NCBI GenBank assembly: GCA_031772625.1
Contig: CM062817.1
Coordinates: 948,102,327-948,166,326, forward strand
Length of the DNA: 64,000 nucleotides
Reading direction: 5' to 3'
Source of the DNA: Pinus tabuliformis
Taxonomy: Eukaryota; Streptophyta; Pinopsida; Pinales; Pinaceae
Shown: positions 47,626-60,721 of the stretch, one piece after another
How the letters are laid out: the number at the start of each line of letters is the position of its first letter
Numbering within the stretch: position 1 is the first letter of the stretch
Translations under genes and position numbers: made by a program
Notes under the pieces: generated by a model
Database searches by the model: none
Told to the model about the DNA's origin: nothing
Seen by the model: the letters and a program-made list of their open reading frames with translations, nothing else

Positions 47626-48194
47626 TGCCAAAGCATAGGCGAAGGAGTGACATGCGCATGCAACATTAAGAGAACACCAAGACCATCAAAGACTCCACAC
47701 ACCTTGCCATGTGAAGGTCAAGCTATGATACTCCAAGAGCACATCCATCACTCAGCAACCCTGTAGCTCGACATGGACACCAACAGCAGCATGAAAATAC
47801 CAGAACTGTCATGTCGATTCGTGTCATGAGTCATGTCAACCACATCACTACTGCGGGACATACTGTTATAAATAAATGTAATATAATGTGGAAGTTTGTG
47901 ATTGGGCCATATTGTTGTAAACAAATGTAATGTAACGTGGAATTTTGTTGTACGTGCTATCCCTTCTTCTGTGTTTGTGACTGCCGCATCCGTGTGGTCT
48001 ACTCCGCCAAAAGCTGCGCATGTCCTGTTGTGTTATGTGTCTCTAACAGAGTTAGGACTCTTCCCTTTTGACTCGAGACTCACTTCCACCCTCTCCCTCT
48101 GCGGTGAAAGAACCTTGACACAAGTAACACTAGCACTCACTAGGCATGCAAGCCTCATTGTTCGAAGAAAAGGAAGACCACTCTTCTGTGCATG

Positions 48195-48425
48195 TGAGGA
48201 GATTTCCTTGCGAACGAATGATGCATGCGAGGAGATTTTATTGCGAATGAATGACGCATGAGAGGATATTTTCTCGTGAATAGACGATGCATACAAGGAT
48301 ATTTTCTTGCGAATGGACGATGCATGAGAGGATATTTTTTCACAAAGGAACTATGCATGCGAGGATATTTTTTTGTGAACAGATGAAAATGCAAGGAAAT
48401 GTTTTCGCAAATGGACGAACATGTG
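48195..48425 (+). repeat. 33-bp tandem array 2 in element L LTR
   Basis: The same unit recurs in about seven imperfect copies, followed by the same gtgaagcatgccaaagca text as array 1. Confidence 0.9.
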
Positions 48426-49597
48426 AAGCATGCCAAAGCATAAGCGAAGGAGTGACATGCACATGCAACATCAAGAGAAAACCAAGACCATCAAAGACTC
48501 AACACGCCTTGCAATGTGAAGGTCAAGCTATGATACACCAAGAGAAAATCCATCACTTAGTAGCCCTGCAGCTCGACATGGACACCATGAGCAGCGTGAA
48601 CATACCATCACTATCGTGTCTAGTCGTGTCATGAGTCATGTCAGCCACATCACTACTGTGGTCCATACTGTTGTAAATCAATGTAATGTAACGTGGAAGT
48701 CCATGAGGCCCACATGTAATCTAAAGAGCCATGTAATTTGAAAAGTCATGAAATTCAAACAGTCATGAGGGAAGTTGAACAATCACAAGGGCTAGTTTTA
48801 ACCTTAGCCATAAATACCCCTCATTTGTACAAAAATACCTTTCACCTTGGCTCCTCCCATATAGCCTTGAGAGTCTATAATATTTTCTTTGAGGAGCAAG
48901 CAGTGGATCCAATTTCCCTCTTATGGGGTTAGTTATGGATGGTGTACTGATGTGTCTTAGGACTTTTGTGTAATTGAGAAGCCTGTTAACAAGCCAACAT
49001 GTTTTCAAACATGTATTGTAACTTTTTGTAACACTAATATTGGAAAACTTGTAATGCAAGTTGCTTTAACCTATGTTAAAACAGTTGAAGTATTTCAGTT
49101 TCTCTAATACATATGTTTATGAAAATGTGTTGTATAAGTTGTTAATGTTGTCTTTCCCACATGGGCTGCCTCATTGGAGAGAAGGAAAAACCTTTTCCAT
49201 AAACTTGTTATAACAACCGTCACACTCACGCGGACTACTCCATTGAGTTTTGTACATGCTATCCCTTCTTGTGTGTTTGTGACTACTGCATCTATGTGGA
49301 CTACTCCATCGTAAGCTGTGCATTTCCTATTGTGTTTTGTGCCTTTGATAGAGTTGGGACTCTTCCCTTTCGACTGGAGACTCAGTTCCACCCTCTTCCG
49401 CTATGGTGAAAGAACGTTGACACAAGTAACATTAACACTCACCAGGCACACGAACCTCATTGTTTAAAGATAAAGAATACCACTCTCACTTGTTGATAAG
49501 CAAGAGATAAGACATATATTTAAGATAATGGCAACCAGGACATCATATCAGATGGGATTGCTACACCAAATGGTGTGAGGTATAGTTTGGACTTCAT

Positions 49598-50936
49598 TGT
49601 TGGAAATAATACTGAGAGGGGGGGTGAATCAGTATTATCAGATTAATCAAACTTTTCAAATGCCCAAAACATATACGCTACTTCAGTTAAGTGAACCAGC
49701 GTGTACACGCTACTGTGACGAAGTAAAACAGCGTATAAGCAGAAAACTCACAATTTAGTTGGCTTATTCTTCAATTAAGTGCATCAGGACATTATTCATC
49801 ATATTAACAGTAAACATGTGCAGTATAACAGAACAGATAAAAAGCCACACACATGAACACCAAGATATAAGGTGGAAACCCAATGTGGGTGAAAACCACC
49901 TGCTGCAAGTTGTCTCTATCTTTCTTAATATGAAACTTCAGTTTACAATCTTTTGTACTGGTGCAGCCTTATACCAGTACGCAGGCTACAACCTGCAGAA
50001 GGCTTCAACCTTCTCTCGTTCTCCAAACTTCCTTGGAAGGGAGCTCCAACCCCCTTTTGCTTTTGTACTAGCCAAGATACTAGTACGTAGGTGCTGACCT
50101 ACAATCTTCCTTCTTCCAGGTATCACTTTTCATACATTTTCAGACTTGGATATTCCTGAAGCACAACATTACAATCTGAAGACCACAATTCATTCAATTT
50201 TCACAACAGATCATTGAAGCATAAAACAACCAACTTTGAATCACTGAACCACTGAACCCTGTCAATCACCAGTTACCAGAACACAGAGCAGACTACAGAA
50301 CTCTGTAATAACAGTCAGATCCCACTGTAAACCCAAATCAAGCTTCAAAAGATATACGCTACTTTAATGAGCAGAAACCGCGTATACACGCGCTTTTACC
50401 GAAGCCAACCATTTGATCCCGATCTCTCCTTAGATCTAGTTCTCCATCAACCGATGAGATCTCTCCTTAGCTCAGATCAACCAACTCAGAACCTGCATAT
50501 CAGATCTCTTTCTCTCTTAGATATTCATGCCTTGTCGAAAGATGATCTTTGCCTAATGATCTTCTTCTCCTTATATAGCCTTAGGCCTTTCTCAATACCA
50601 AGAGCCAAAACCATAGTAACACAATACCATCAACTTTAAAACTAGGGATCGACACGCCCGTCGAGACATAATGGTCCGAAATCATAGGCACAACTTCCAA
50701 GGTCTAACCACCATGAACCAAAGGAACCTTTCCACATACACGCGCTTTTTCTGAATCTAACTTGCGTGTACACGCGACTTGGGCTTAACGAAAGAGCGTG
50801 TATGAGCTTTCTTGCCATGCTGTGCTGAGATCTGTCTTCTGATTGAGTTGCCATCACCTGTACTAACCTTTGAGCACCTGTACCATCCACTGAGTGAGTT
50901 GCCATCAAGGACAACACCTGAACCATAATGCCAACA
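49598..50936 (-). mobile_element. Solo copia LTR with perfect TTCAT duplication
   Basis: A 1339-bp insert begins TGTTGGAAATAATACTGAG and ends ATAATGCCAACA. It is flanked by ttcat on both sides (49593-49597 and 50937-50941). It is the reverse-oriented relative of the LTR at 62042-63955. Removing it rejoins the host as ggacttcatatgaggg, as in the 3' LTR (gggacttcatactgggg at 57478). A TATA box lies on the minus strand at 50569-50580. Confidence 0.95.
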
Positions 50937-50989
50937 TTCATATGAGGGAGATCCCACGACTGTTGGTGGGTCCAGCACCATCAACATTT

Positions 50990-51006
50990 TGGCGCTATAA
51001 GGAGGG
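50990..51006 (+). other. Primer binding site of element L
   Basis: TGGCGCTATAAGGAGG lies three bases after the LTR end and resembles gypsy TGGCGCC-type sites (tRNA-Asp type by family knowledge). The match is imperfect. Confidence 0.5.
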
Positions 51007-51099
51007 TCAGATGACAAGCTCAGTCCTCACAATCTGTGTTGAATCCTCACACATCTATCATGGAGTTTGTTATAGTTTAACCTCCAAAATGTCTGTCCA

Positions 51100-52648
51100 A
51101 CAAACATATATTTCACATCGAGAGGGAGTTTTGGGATGACTTGTCACAAATCACATATGATGGTGAAGGCAAAGTGGTCTGGCTTGAGAACTTAGATGAC
51201 TTCCATGCGCTCATGGAGAATGTGGAATGTTTTAATGAACAAAGGTTTGTTCACTACTCGCACACACATTTAGCGACCACCCATTGCAATGGTATAGCAT
51301 ACTAGCTCATAACTCCATGCACTCATTTAAGCAGTTCAGTGATCTAATTGAATTTGTTTTTCACCATTTTGATCCTGGAGCACTTGATAAAAAATTGTTA
51401 AAACAATAGAAGGCCCCACATGAATCGCCTATGGATTTTTTACAGTGCTTCCATCTATTCATGTTTGAATCTCAGAAAAGTTAGATGAAATTCCAATATC
51501 TCATGGACATATTTGAATATTTCCTTACCAAATCACTTTGTCCCAAGATGAAGTTGAAGTTTTAACCCCACTCGACATACTTCAGTGGTGGAGTTACGCA
51601 ATCACAAGCAGACACAGTCGCTGTCACAAGTGATTGTCTATCTTCCCCTCATCAAACAACTCCACCACCGCAAAGTGATGTGGAAGAACATGCGCACACA
51701 TCTGTTCAACTATCACATCCTGCCACCCTCACTACTCCCAAAATCTGCGACAATTTGGTTGGGAAGTGCATGGGTTGTCATACACACTTATTACCTCAAC
51801 CTCCACCTTTGTGTTCTGCTAATCCTCCAAATTGCACTGTCTTATGTTCTTTCATTCCAGACTATACACTTGTTGTGAATGAGGATCAAGCCATCGATTG
51901 AGTTGATGTTTCACAACCAACCTACGTTGTCATTCATGAAGAGTATGACCAAGCATTTGAGCATGAACCCACGGTGAAGGATGACCTCCTTCTATCCGCA
52001 CCTCCTCCACTTTTTCCTGACATCGTTTGTGAGTCCGTTATCCCTGATTGTCTTTGTGTTAATCCATCCATGAATGCATCTTCTTCTGATCATTTGCAGA
52101 ACACACCTGATGTCTGTCCATCATTTGGTAACAGAGAGTACAAATCATTCATTAAAAATCCACTTGATTTTTCATCTTGTTTTTTTGGAAAAATATAGGG
52201 TGAACATTCTTGCTTCTCATCTACCCCTCTGTATGATTCATCAAATCATGAGGATGCCAACAAACATCTTGAATTTTCTGATCATGGTTGTTGTGATCTC
52301 TGTACTTCTTCATATGATCACGATGCTGATTCACTTGTTGTTAATATGTCTAAGACACTAGTCTCTGATGATTTATCTATTGAAGAAGTGGAAAGCCCAC
52401 AGGCTGTCGCAGCACTTTAGCCTGAGATGATGGTTATGTCACACCCTCACTGGCCTGAGGTTAGTTCCACTTCTGATCTAAAAATTTGTGAAACAACAGA
52501 GGCTCCTAATCACTCATTGTATGCACTGAAGATCAATCCAACACACAAATTTCGCTTCCTCCATCAGAATCACATGATCCTATCACCTGCGCACTGGAGG
52601 AATCATTCGCAGCAAGCACACTTGCAATGTGTAAGTTTCTCCTTTTAG
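51100..52648 (+). pseudogene. Gag-like ORF of element L
   Basis: The start reads EFWDDLSQITYDGEGKVVW and LDDFHALMENVECFNEQRF. After a frame change near 51255 it continues HPLQWYSILAHNSMHSFKQF, FVFHHFDPGAL and MDFLQCFHLFMFES. This pattern (LQWY, S-F-F...F.F..F) is that of retroelement gag capsids. The C-terminal part (51680-52648) is long, Pro/Ser/Asp-rich and unlike known domains; it has HPATLTTPKICDNLVGKC and many Cys-x-x-x-Cys-like pairs but no clear knuckle. In-frame stops lie at 51407, 51482, 51563, 51899, 52196 and 52418. It would package element RNA if intact. Confidence 0.65.
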
Positions 52649-54387
52649 AATGTTTTCTTCTCTGCCACAGTCAAGAGAGTGCATATGTTTATCATCTATA
52701 CGTAGTGTGTCACAGCACCATGGAAAGTCAAGAGAGGGTTTTTCTTTCACTTTTACTCTTTTCTTTTCTGTGGACATGTTTAAACTCAGAGTGTTTTGGT
52801 CTTCATTGTTACATCTTTTAGGTTCGCTGGTTCACTTGACTATGTTTCTTGTGAACCATGCCTTCACCAACATACGCCAGCCAATGTGTTAGTGGATGCA
52901 TCGGAAATATCTCTTCACTTAAGTAGGCCCATGCACTGTTAGCGTAGGAGTAGGAGTAATGTTTGTTTTCCTGCATGCCCTTGTTTTCTGGTTTGCTTGT
53001 TTGTTTGCTTGTTGACTTGGTTTGGTTTGTTTGCTTGCTCAGTTTGCTTTCTTGTTGTTTTGTTTTCTTTGCTTACTATTTTTGTTTCGTTTTATTTTGT
53101 TTGATTATTATCATGATATTTTTATTTTTTTAAATAAGTGTTATGCTCTATTGAGTTCTAGATTTTGAATAAGTATGTAGCTGAGATCCAAAGAGTCTTG
53201 TGACACTACAACACTTGGCCAGTCCTGTGTCTATCTTCTTTGTGCTTGGTTATAACCTTCAGCTAATGAAGTCTTGACGGAAAATATGAGCCGCCTGCAA
53301 GGGACGATTGGGTCCAACCATGAACCTATGTCCAAACTAGGAAATCCCATGCTTGTACTCATCCTTCTGCTCTGTGTGTTCAAGCTCATCCAACTAGTAG
53401 AAATGGAGAAGGGAAAATCTAAATTCAAAAAACTATGTTAGAGGTCTTACATGCTTCTTTGAAGGAACAACCTCTTCTTCTCTCAATAAGTTGGGATATC
53501 TCTTCCGCGCCAAAAATAATTAAGTGCCTATGCACAATCCTCTTTAAAAAAATACAAAGGCGAAGGAAGATAAAGGATTCCTGCGCAGAGAGGTGAAGCA
53601 TGACACTCCACTGGGTACTGACCAAGCTCGCTGGTAGTGGAGAAATGCATGTGTTCCAGTGTGACTCCGCTGAGGTACTGTCCAAGGCTGCTGCAAGTGG
53701 AGCAACACCAAAGATGAAAACTTCTACTCTCAAAATTTATAACTCGCGAGCAAAACTCCTCTTCTCGATTTTGAAACATTGTGATCAAGATGAAATTTGT
53801 TGTTTTGTTTGAATGAGTTGGCAAAAGGTGAACCAAGTCTGTCCATGGGGTAAATGGGGAGGCCAAAGTAACCTGCACAATGATTCAATACTCCTTGAAA
53901 GACCAAGGCCCTGTGTTGTCAATGGATCAAAACAGAGAAGCAGGAGTTCAACTAGTGTGTCACCAAGTGGTTTAGCTATTGCAACACCCTCCAAAATTTT
54001 GGCCTGCATCCAATTTCAGAGCCTCCCTTGGGTTTTTACTTGATGTTTTCAAGCACTCGAGCTCACCCCATGAGCTCGTGTTAAGTCTTTGAACCCTCCT
54101 CGCTTAACCATTCAACAGACATTCTTTTGTATGTTGTTCACAATGTCACGCTTGCAACCATGTTCTAGTCATGCACAAGGTTCCGCTTCGTGTGTACAAG
54201 TTGTATTCGCTATGAGAAAATCCATCGCACCCACAGACAAAGTTGTATGCACTGTCGTGCAAGTGTCATCGGAATTGTTCAACGATCAATCACAAGTGTC
54301 GTGCTTGTCACTCACACCATCGGTCAGTCACACTTTGTATATGTTGTCTTCATGGTTTGAGACATCTTGTTGTTGAGTCATGTTGAG
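52649..54387 (+). other. Internal region of element L without pol
   Basis: I find no RT, RNase H, protease or integrase on either strand. A T/G-rich simple stretch of ttgtttgcttg words lies at 52960-53110. Open frames at 53600-54043 are short with no family signature. A long noncoding 3' part of this kind is common in nonautonomous elements. Confidence 0.6.
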
Positions 54388-55532
54388 TGTGTTTTCACAA
54401 GATCATTTATGCATAAGTTCACTCACTCACACACTTAGTCATTTTGATGAATCTCTAATGATCGGATGACCCTCCAACAACCAGACCCTTGCTGAGCTGC
54501 ATTGCGTAGTGTCAGCACCCAGTGAACATGTATTATTGCCCAAAATTTCACAGAGCTTGAGGCAGTCTCCAAGGTAGCCTGCATTGTGCAATCTTGGAAT
54601 CGACAGAACCAACTGTCACCTAGAACAATGCAAAAGTTTCTGAACAAACCATCTCAATCTACATTGCCCGCAAGTGAATCAACTAACCCTCCAGTTGGTC
54701 AACTAGAGAGTTTTACTAGTCATTGGCGCTGAGACTCACTCCCCCAAAAATTTGCGCAAAATTTGTAGACCTTTCCCATTCCACTGACTAAATAAATTAC
54801 GCTGACATGCCCCATAGACACCTTGTATCCGTCCCTATCTCCCTCAAAAAATTGTGCAATTTTCAGCCAGTTACCCAGACAACCAGCCTGTTGCTCACCT
54901 GGAAAATTGCACAGGTTTCATGAGCAGTCAATGAGCTACCCAACATCCCGCTAAGCTCAAAAACTGTGATGTGATGTCTACCATCCTGCTCAACTCAAAA
55001 ACTACAATAAGATGTCCAACAGGCCAACCTACCACCATTTGCGTAGTTTTCATTAATGAACTCCTGCATCCTAGTGCGAGACCCTTGAAAAAAATGTGTT
55101 TTTTTCCCAGAAAACCTCTTGCAGCCCGCTGCCAACTCCCCGGAGGAATTGCGCAATCTTTTCTGCCAAGCCCCTCTGTTGCCTACACTACTTCCTCCAA
55201 AAAATTACGCAGATATTCCCGCTATTCTTGCCAGATCCCTCGAACAGTCACTACTGATATGGATTGTCCATCTCAGTCTCCCAATGACTCCTGCATAATT
55301 TTCACGGCAGTGCCCGGAGCCCACATCGCATCTTGAAATATACCATGTGAAGTTTCGTAGCCTTATCCTCTCTCTCGGCATCCAAAATCAAATGTCAATG
55401 CCTCATGGTATACTAGGAGGTTTATGGATTTGATATCGTCTCATCATTAGTCATTGTAGATATAGGTACATGGATAAGACATGACACAACGACGGATGGG
55501 ATGAACAAGGAGAGCGCATGCAAGGAGATTTG

Positions 55533-56075
55533 TTTTAGAAAAAAATTATATATGACAGAGAAATGCAAAACATATAATATGCAGAAAAACACAAACACAT
55601 AAAACCCGATAGACACAGATATATGTGGTTCACCCAGTTTGGGCTATGTCCACCCCGAACAGCCAGTCCTTCCTTTCTATTATCCAGCCAAATGAAGAGA
55701 CACAACCTACAACAGATCCACTGTAATATCCTCTATTTTCTCTCACACTCTCACCTATCTGTTTCTCACTCTGAGAATACACACATATATTCCCCGGCCT
55801 CAATACAATGCCCTCATACAAAGAGAGGGGTCTCCTTCTAGGGAAAAAAAACCCTAAACTAAACATAAATTCTACCGTCAGATCATTCGCCTAATGAATG
55901 ACCCAGATTGACTAGAAGCTACTATACTTTTACAAGGAAATTTTACATCCCCCACATGGATACAAGTCCCCCCCATGCCCCCCCGCATGGAGGGGTGTCC
56001 AATCTTCCTGGGGTATACATTTGGCTGAAACAAAGACCTCTAAATTAGGATGATAATCATGCTCCACACCCAACA
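55533..56075 (-). mobile_element. Solo LTR in element L 3' LTR
   Basis: The insert interrupts gagatttgtt...gcaaacagacg, which is continuous at 47383-47405 in the other LTR. The right end is ccaaca, and atttg flanks both sides (55528-55532 and 56076-56080). The plus-strand left end reads ttttagaa, so the expected TG is shared with the duplication. C-rich text and a cacccaaca end resemble the copia B LTR, perhaps a related family. Confidence 0.75.
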
Positions 56076-56102
56076 ATTTGTTCGCAAACAGACGAATGAA
56101 CG

Positions 56103-56300
56103 ATGCATGTGAAGAGATTTTCTCACGAACGACTGATGCATGCGAGGAGATTTTCTTATGAACGGATGATGCATGCAAGGAGATTTTTTCACGAACGGAC
56201 GATGCATGCGAGGAGATTTGTTCGCGAACAGATGATGCATGTGAGGAGATTTTTTCGCGAATGGACGAACATGTGAGGAGATGTTTTCACGAATAGATGA
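56103..56300 (+). repeat. 33-bp tandem array 3
   Basis: Six units of gatgcatgcgaggagatttt plus a ttcgcgaacggac-like end; the sixth is 32 bases. This is the same unit as in the 5' LTR arrays. Confidence 0.92.
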
Positions 56301-57527
56301 ACATGTGAAGCATGCCAAAGCACAAGCGAAGGCGCGATGTGCACATGCAACATCAAGCGAACACCAAGACCATCGAAGACTCCGCACACCTTGCCACGAG
56401 GAGGTGAAGCTATGATACACTAATAGGAGATCCATCAGTGAGTAGCACTGCAGCTCGACATGGACGCCACCAACATCATGAACATACCAGCACTTTCATG
56501 TCAAGTTGTGTCATGAGTCATGTTGGCCACATCACTACTGTGGGCCATACTGTTCTAAATCAATGTAATGTAATGTGGAAGTCCAAGATACCCAAATGTA
56601 ATATAAAGAGTCATGTAATCTAAAAAGTCATGAAAGTCAAACAATAATGAGGAAAGACGAACAATCATAAGGGCCAATTTTACCCTTGGCAATAGATACC
56701 CCTCATTTGTACATGCAAAAGACTTTTCACCTTAGCTCCTCCCACATAGTCTTGACAACTTGTAATATTTTCTTTAAGGAGTGAGCAGTCGCTCCAATTC
56801 CCCTCTTATGGGGTTAGTGATGTATGGTGTACCTCTGTGTCTTGGAAATTTCGCGTAATTCAGAAGCCTATTAACAGGCCAACAAATTTTCAAACATGTA
56901 TTGTAACTACTTGTAAGACTAATCTTGGAACACTTGTAATGCATGTTGCTTTAACCTGTGTTAAAACAATTGAACTATTTTGGTTGGTCTAAAACATATA
57001 TTTATGAAAATGTGTTGTATAAGTTGTTAACATTGTCCTGCCCACGTTGGCTGCCCCATCGGACATCAGATAAAACCTTTCCCACAATCTTGTTATATTG
57101 ACCATCGCATTTGCACGGACTACTCTGTTGAGTGGTGTATGTGCTATCCCTTGTTGTGTGTTCGTGACTCCCGCATCCGTGTGGTCTACTCTACCAGACG
57201 ATGCGAATGTCCTATTATGTTGCATGTCTCTGACAGAGTTGGGACTCTTCCCTTTCTACCGGAGACTCACTTCTACCATCTCCCTCTGCAGTGAAATAAC
57301 CTTGACACAAGTAACACTATCACTCACGAGGCATGCAAACCTCGCTATTCGAAGACAAAGCAGACCACTCTCACGTGTTGAGAAGCGAGAACTAAGGCAT
57401 ATCTTGAAGATAATGGCAACTAGGCCATTGTATCGGATGGAACTCCTACACCAAACAGTGTGAGGTATAGTTGGGACTTCATACTGGGGAGATCCCCTAA
57501 ATGTTGGCGGCTCCAGCACCACCAACA

Positions 57528-58068
57528 GGATAAGGAGAAAGAATTTGAGATGACCAATCTTGGTCACAGGAAATATTTTATGGGAATAAAAGGTGAACAA
57601 TTTGAAAAGGTAATTTTGAGTTGTTAAAGAATGTATGCAAGAGACCCTTTGACAAGGTTTAGAATGTGTGAATATAAGCCAATAAACACACCAATTTCCC
57701 GATGAACCAAACTAAGAAAAGTTGACAATAGTCCAATAGTCAAATCCATTTTGTACAAGCAACAAGCATGTAGCGTAATGTATCTCATAGCAGCAAAGCC
57801 TAATATAATGCATTGAGTTATCCTTATATCCATGTTTAGGGATTCACCAAAAGAAACTCATTTGAAAGAAGGAAAAATGATTTTAAGGTATATTCCAGGA
57901 AGAATACAACATGTAATTTTGTACACTAATTCAAAAGATAACCATCTTGTTGGTTACACATATAGTGATTTTGATGAAAGAATGGATACATTAGGATATG
58001 CATTTCATCTAGGTACAAGATTGATTTTGATTTTAAGCTTGACATGGAGCTCCCCAAGAAAGCGTTAA
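57528..58068 (+). pseudogene. Copia RT end / RNase H start fragment
   Basis: It reads DKEKEFEMTNLGHRKYFMGI, then FRMCEYKPINTPISR, KVDNSPIVKS, and after a frame change DSPKETHLKEGKMILRYIPG, HLVGYTYSDFDERMDTLGYAFHLG. The order matches the copia RT connection and the beginning of RNase H. It begins directly after the 3' LTR of element L and ends near WSSPRKR. It may be the remainder of copia D, but text between gag and here is missing. Confidence 0.8.
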
Positions 58069-59639
<1,571 letters not shown>

Positions 59640-60550
59640 AGTGTTGAAAGGTGGTACCCCCGATCTTTCTGGAAAGGGAGCAAGGAACCCCTCAGATGTG
59701 GCCGCTTCGGCGTACTTATCTACTGCCAAAACTGCCTGCCCCTCCACCCAAGATTGCATGTTTTCCAATTTTTCTTGTGTAAGTATGCTCTCATGTTTTC
59801 CAATTTTTCCCCTTTAGCTAAGCCATTATACACTTACGATCATACTTGCAGGGGTTATCTAGGGGGAACTTCATGGCCTCAAGGATCTTGGCAGCTTGTT
59901 TAGCTGTTTTTTGATTGAAAAAAGCATACCCCCATTACAGTAGGGTAGATTACCTAACTCTTCTTATCAAATGTGGACCCCCTTCGGGGTCTTTGTCTGC
60001 TGCCAAAACTGCTTGCACCTCCATCTAAGAGTGCATGTCTCCTCTTCTTCACAAGAATTCCTTCTTATTGCTACTTTTTCTCAACCATGGGAGGGGTGAA
60101 TGTATACTATAAGTCATTTTTTATTGTAGTAGGAGCATTAGGACCAACCCCTAGCCCAAGCCCCTTTGGCCTCTTCTACACTGAAGGATGCTCTGTTGGT
60201 CCTCGCTCCTCTTTAGCCAAACCTCCTAAGCCATTGTAGCCCATAGCAGTCAAAATTGGTTTTCTCTTTTCGAGTACACCTGTTCAGCCAAACCTCTTGA
60301 GCCCTTGTAACCCGTAGTGGTCAAAATTGGTTTTTTCTTTTGGGGTACACCTGCTCAATGGTCTGGGACTGAATTGGGATACTTGGAATAGAGAGAGGCT
60401 AGTCCTGCACATCCAACTTTTATTTATCCATTTGTTCTTTCCAGGTTCTAGCAATGTTGGCAGTCTATTCCTCTTCCTGCTCTTATTGGGCATGGACCTA
60501 GTCATAAAGTAGTTCTTAGAACTATTGGTCCTATGGGAGGCTATCATAGG
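59640..60550 (-). pseudogene. Gag-protease G-patch-like retroelement fragment
   Basis: The minus strand reads TAMGYNGLGGLAKEERGPTE, a stop, then KRPKGLGLGVGPN at about 60120-60230. A G-patch-like GYNG-GGLG...GLG motif of this kind lies between gag and protease in some plant gypsy lineages (recalled, not searched). A 73-bp tandem duplication (60215-60288 and 60289-60360) codes the motif twice; the second copy reads TNFDHYGLQGLKRFG. Further left, two diverged copies of an SWVEGQAVLAVDK-type stretch occur near 59740 and 60000. Several stops are present. Confidence 0.45.
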
Positions 60551-60721
60551 TTTCCTTTTCTCCTTTCAAGTAGATTATCCTCAATACAATCTAACTTTGA
60601 CCAAACCAGAAACCATAGTGCCTTGTCATTTACAAGAGGGTAGGTTTTCCACTATAAAGTACAAATAATTATGTTGCATGAGGGTTGGAATAGACATGTT
60701 CTTCAAGGAACCTCCGCTCAC

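Larger units (their letters stand above)
46245..50986 (+). repeat. 5' LTR of element L (with nested solo LTR)
   Basis: It matches the 3' LTR from gttcactcac / cttagtcatttt at the start to gggagatccc / tccagcaccatcaaca at the end. Without the nested solo LTR (49598-50936) it is about 3.4 kb. It is longer than the 3' copy because a segment holding a 33-bp array is present twice (about 47379-48195 and from 48196). Confidence 0.75.
46245..57527 (+). mobile_element. Element L: gag-only LTR element with LTRs of about 3 kb
   Basis: Two long direct repeats (46245-50986 and 54388-57527) share start, body and end, and enclose 3.4 kb. A primer site with TGGCGCTATAAGGAGG (50990) follows the 5' LTR. This resembles the TGGCGCC-type site of Athila/Tat gypsy elements (family knowledge, not a perfect match). 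The inside has one decayed gag-like ORF and no RT, RNase H or integrase that I can find, so it is a large nonautonomous element. Each LTR carries a separate solo LTR of other families. The left edge (no clear TG) and the target duplication are uncertain. Its right end abuts a copia RT fragment. Confidence 0.75.
54388..57527 (+). repeat. 3' LTR of element L (with nested solo LTR)
   Basis: It starts near TGTTTTCACAAGATC and ends caccaccaaca. Without the insert at 55533-56075 it is about 2.6 kb and has a single 33-bp array. The ends agree with the 5' LTR. Confidence 0.75.

Noticed and set aside
47314-47766. 150-residue open frame rich in MHARR
   Set aside because: It is the translation of a 33-bp tandem array whose period is a multiple of three; other frames are open too.
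55623-55866. Overlapping open frames of 72-78 residues
   Set aside because: They fall in a solo LTR and have no coding signature.
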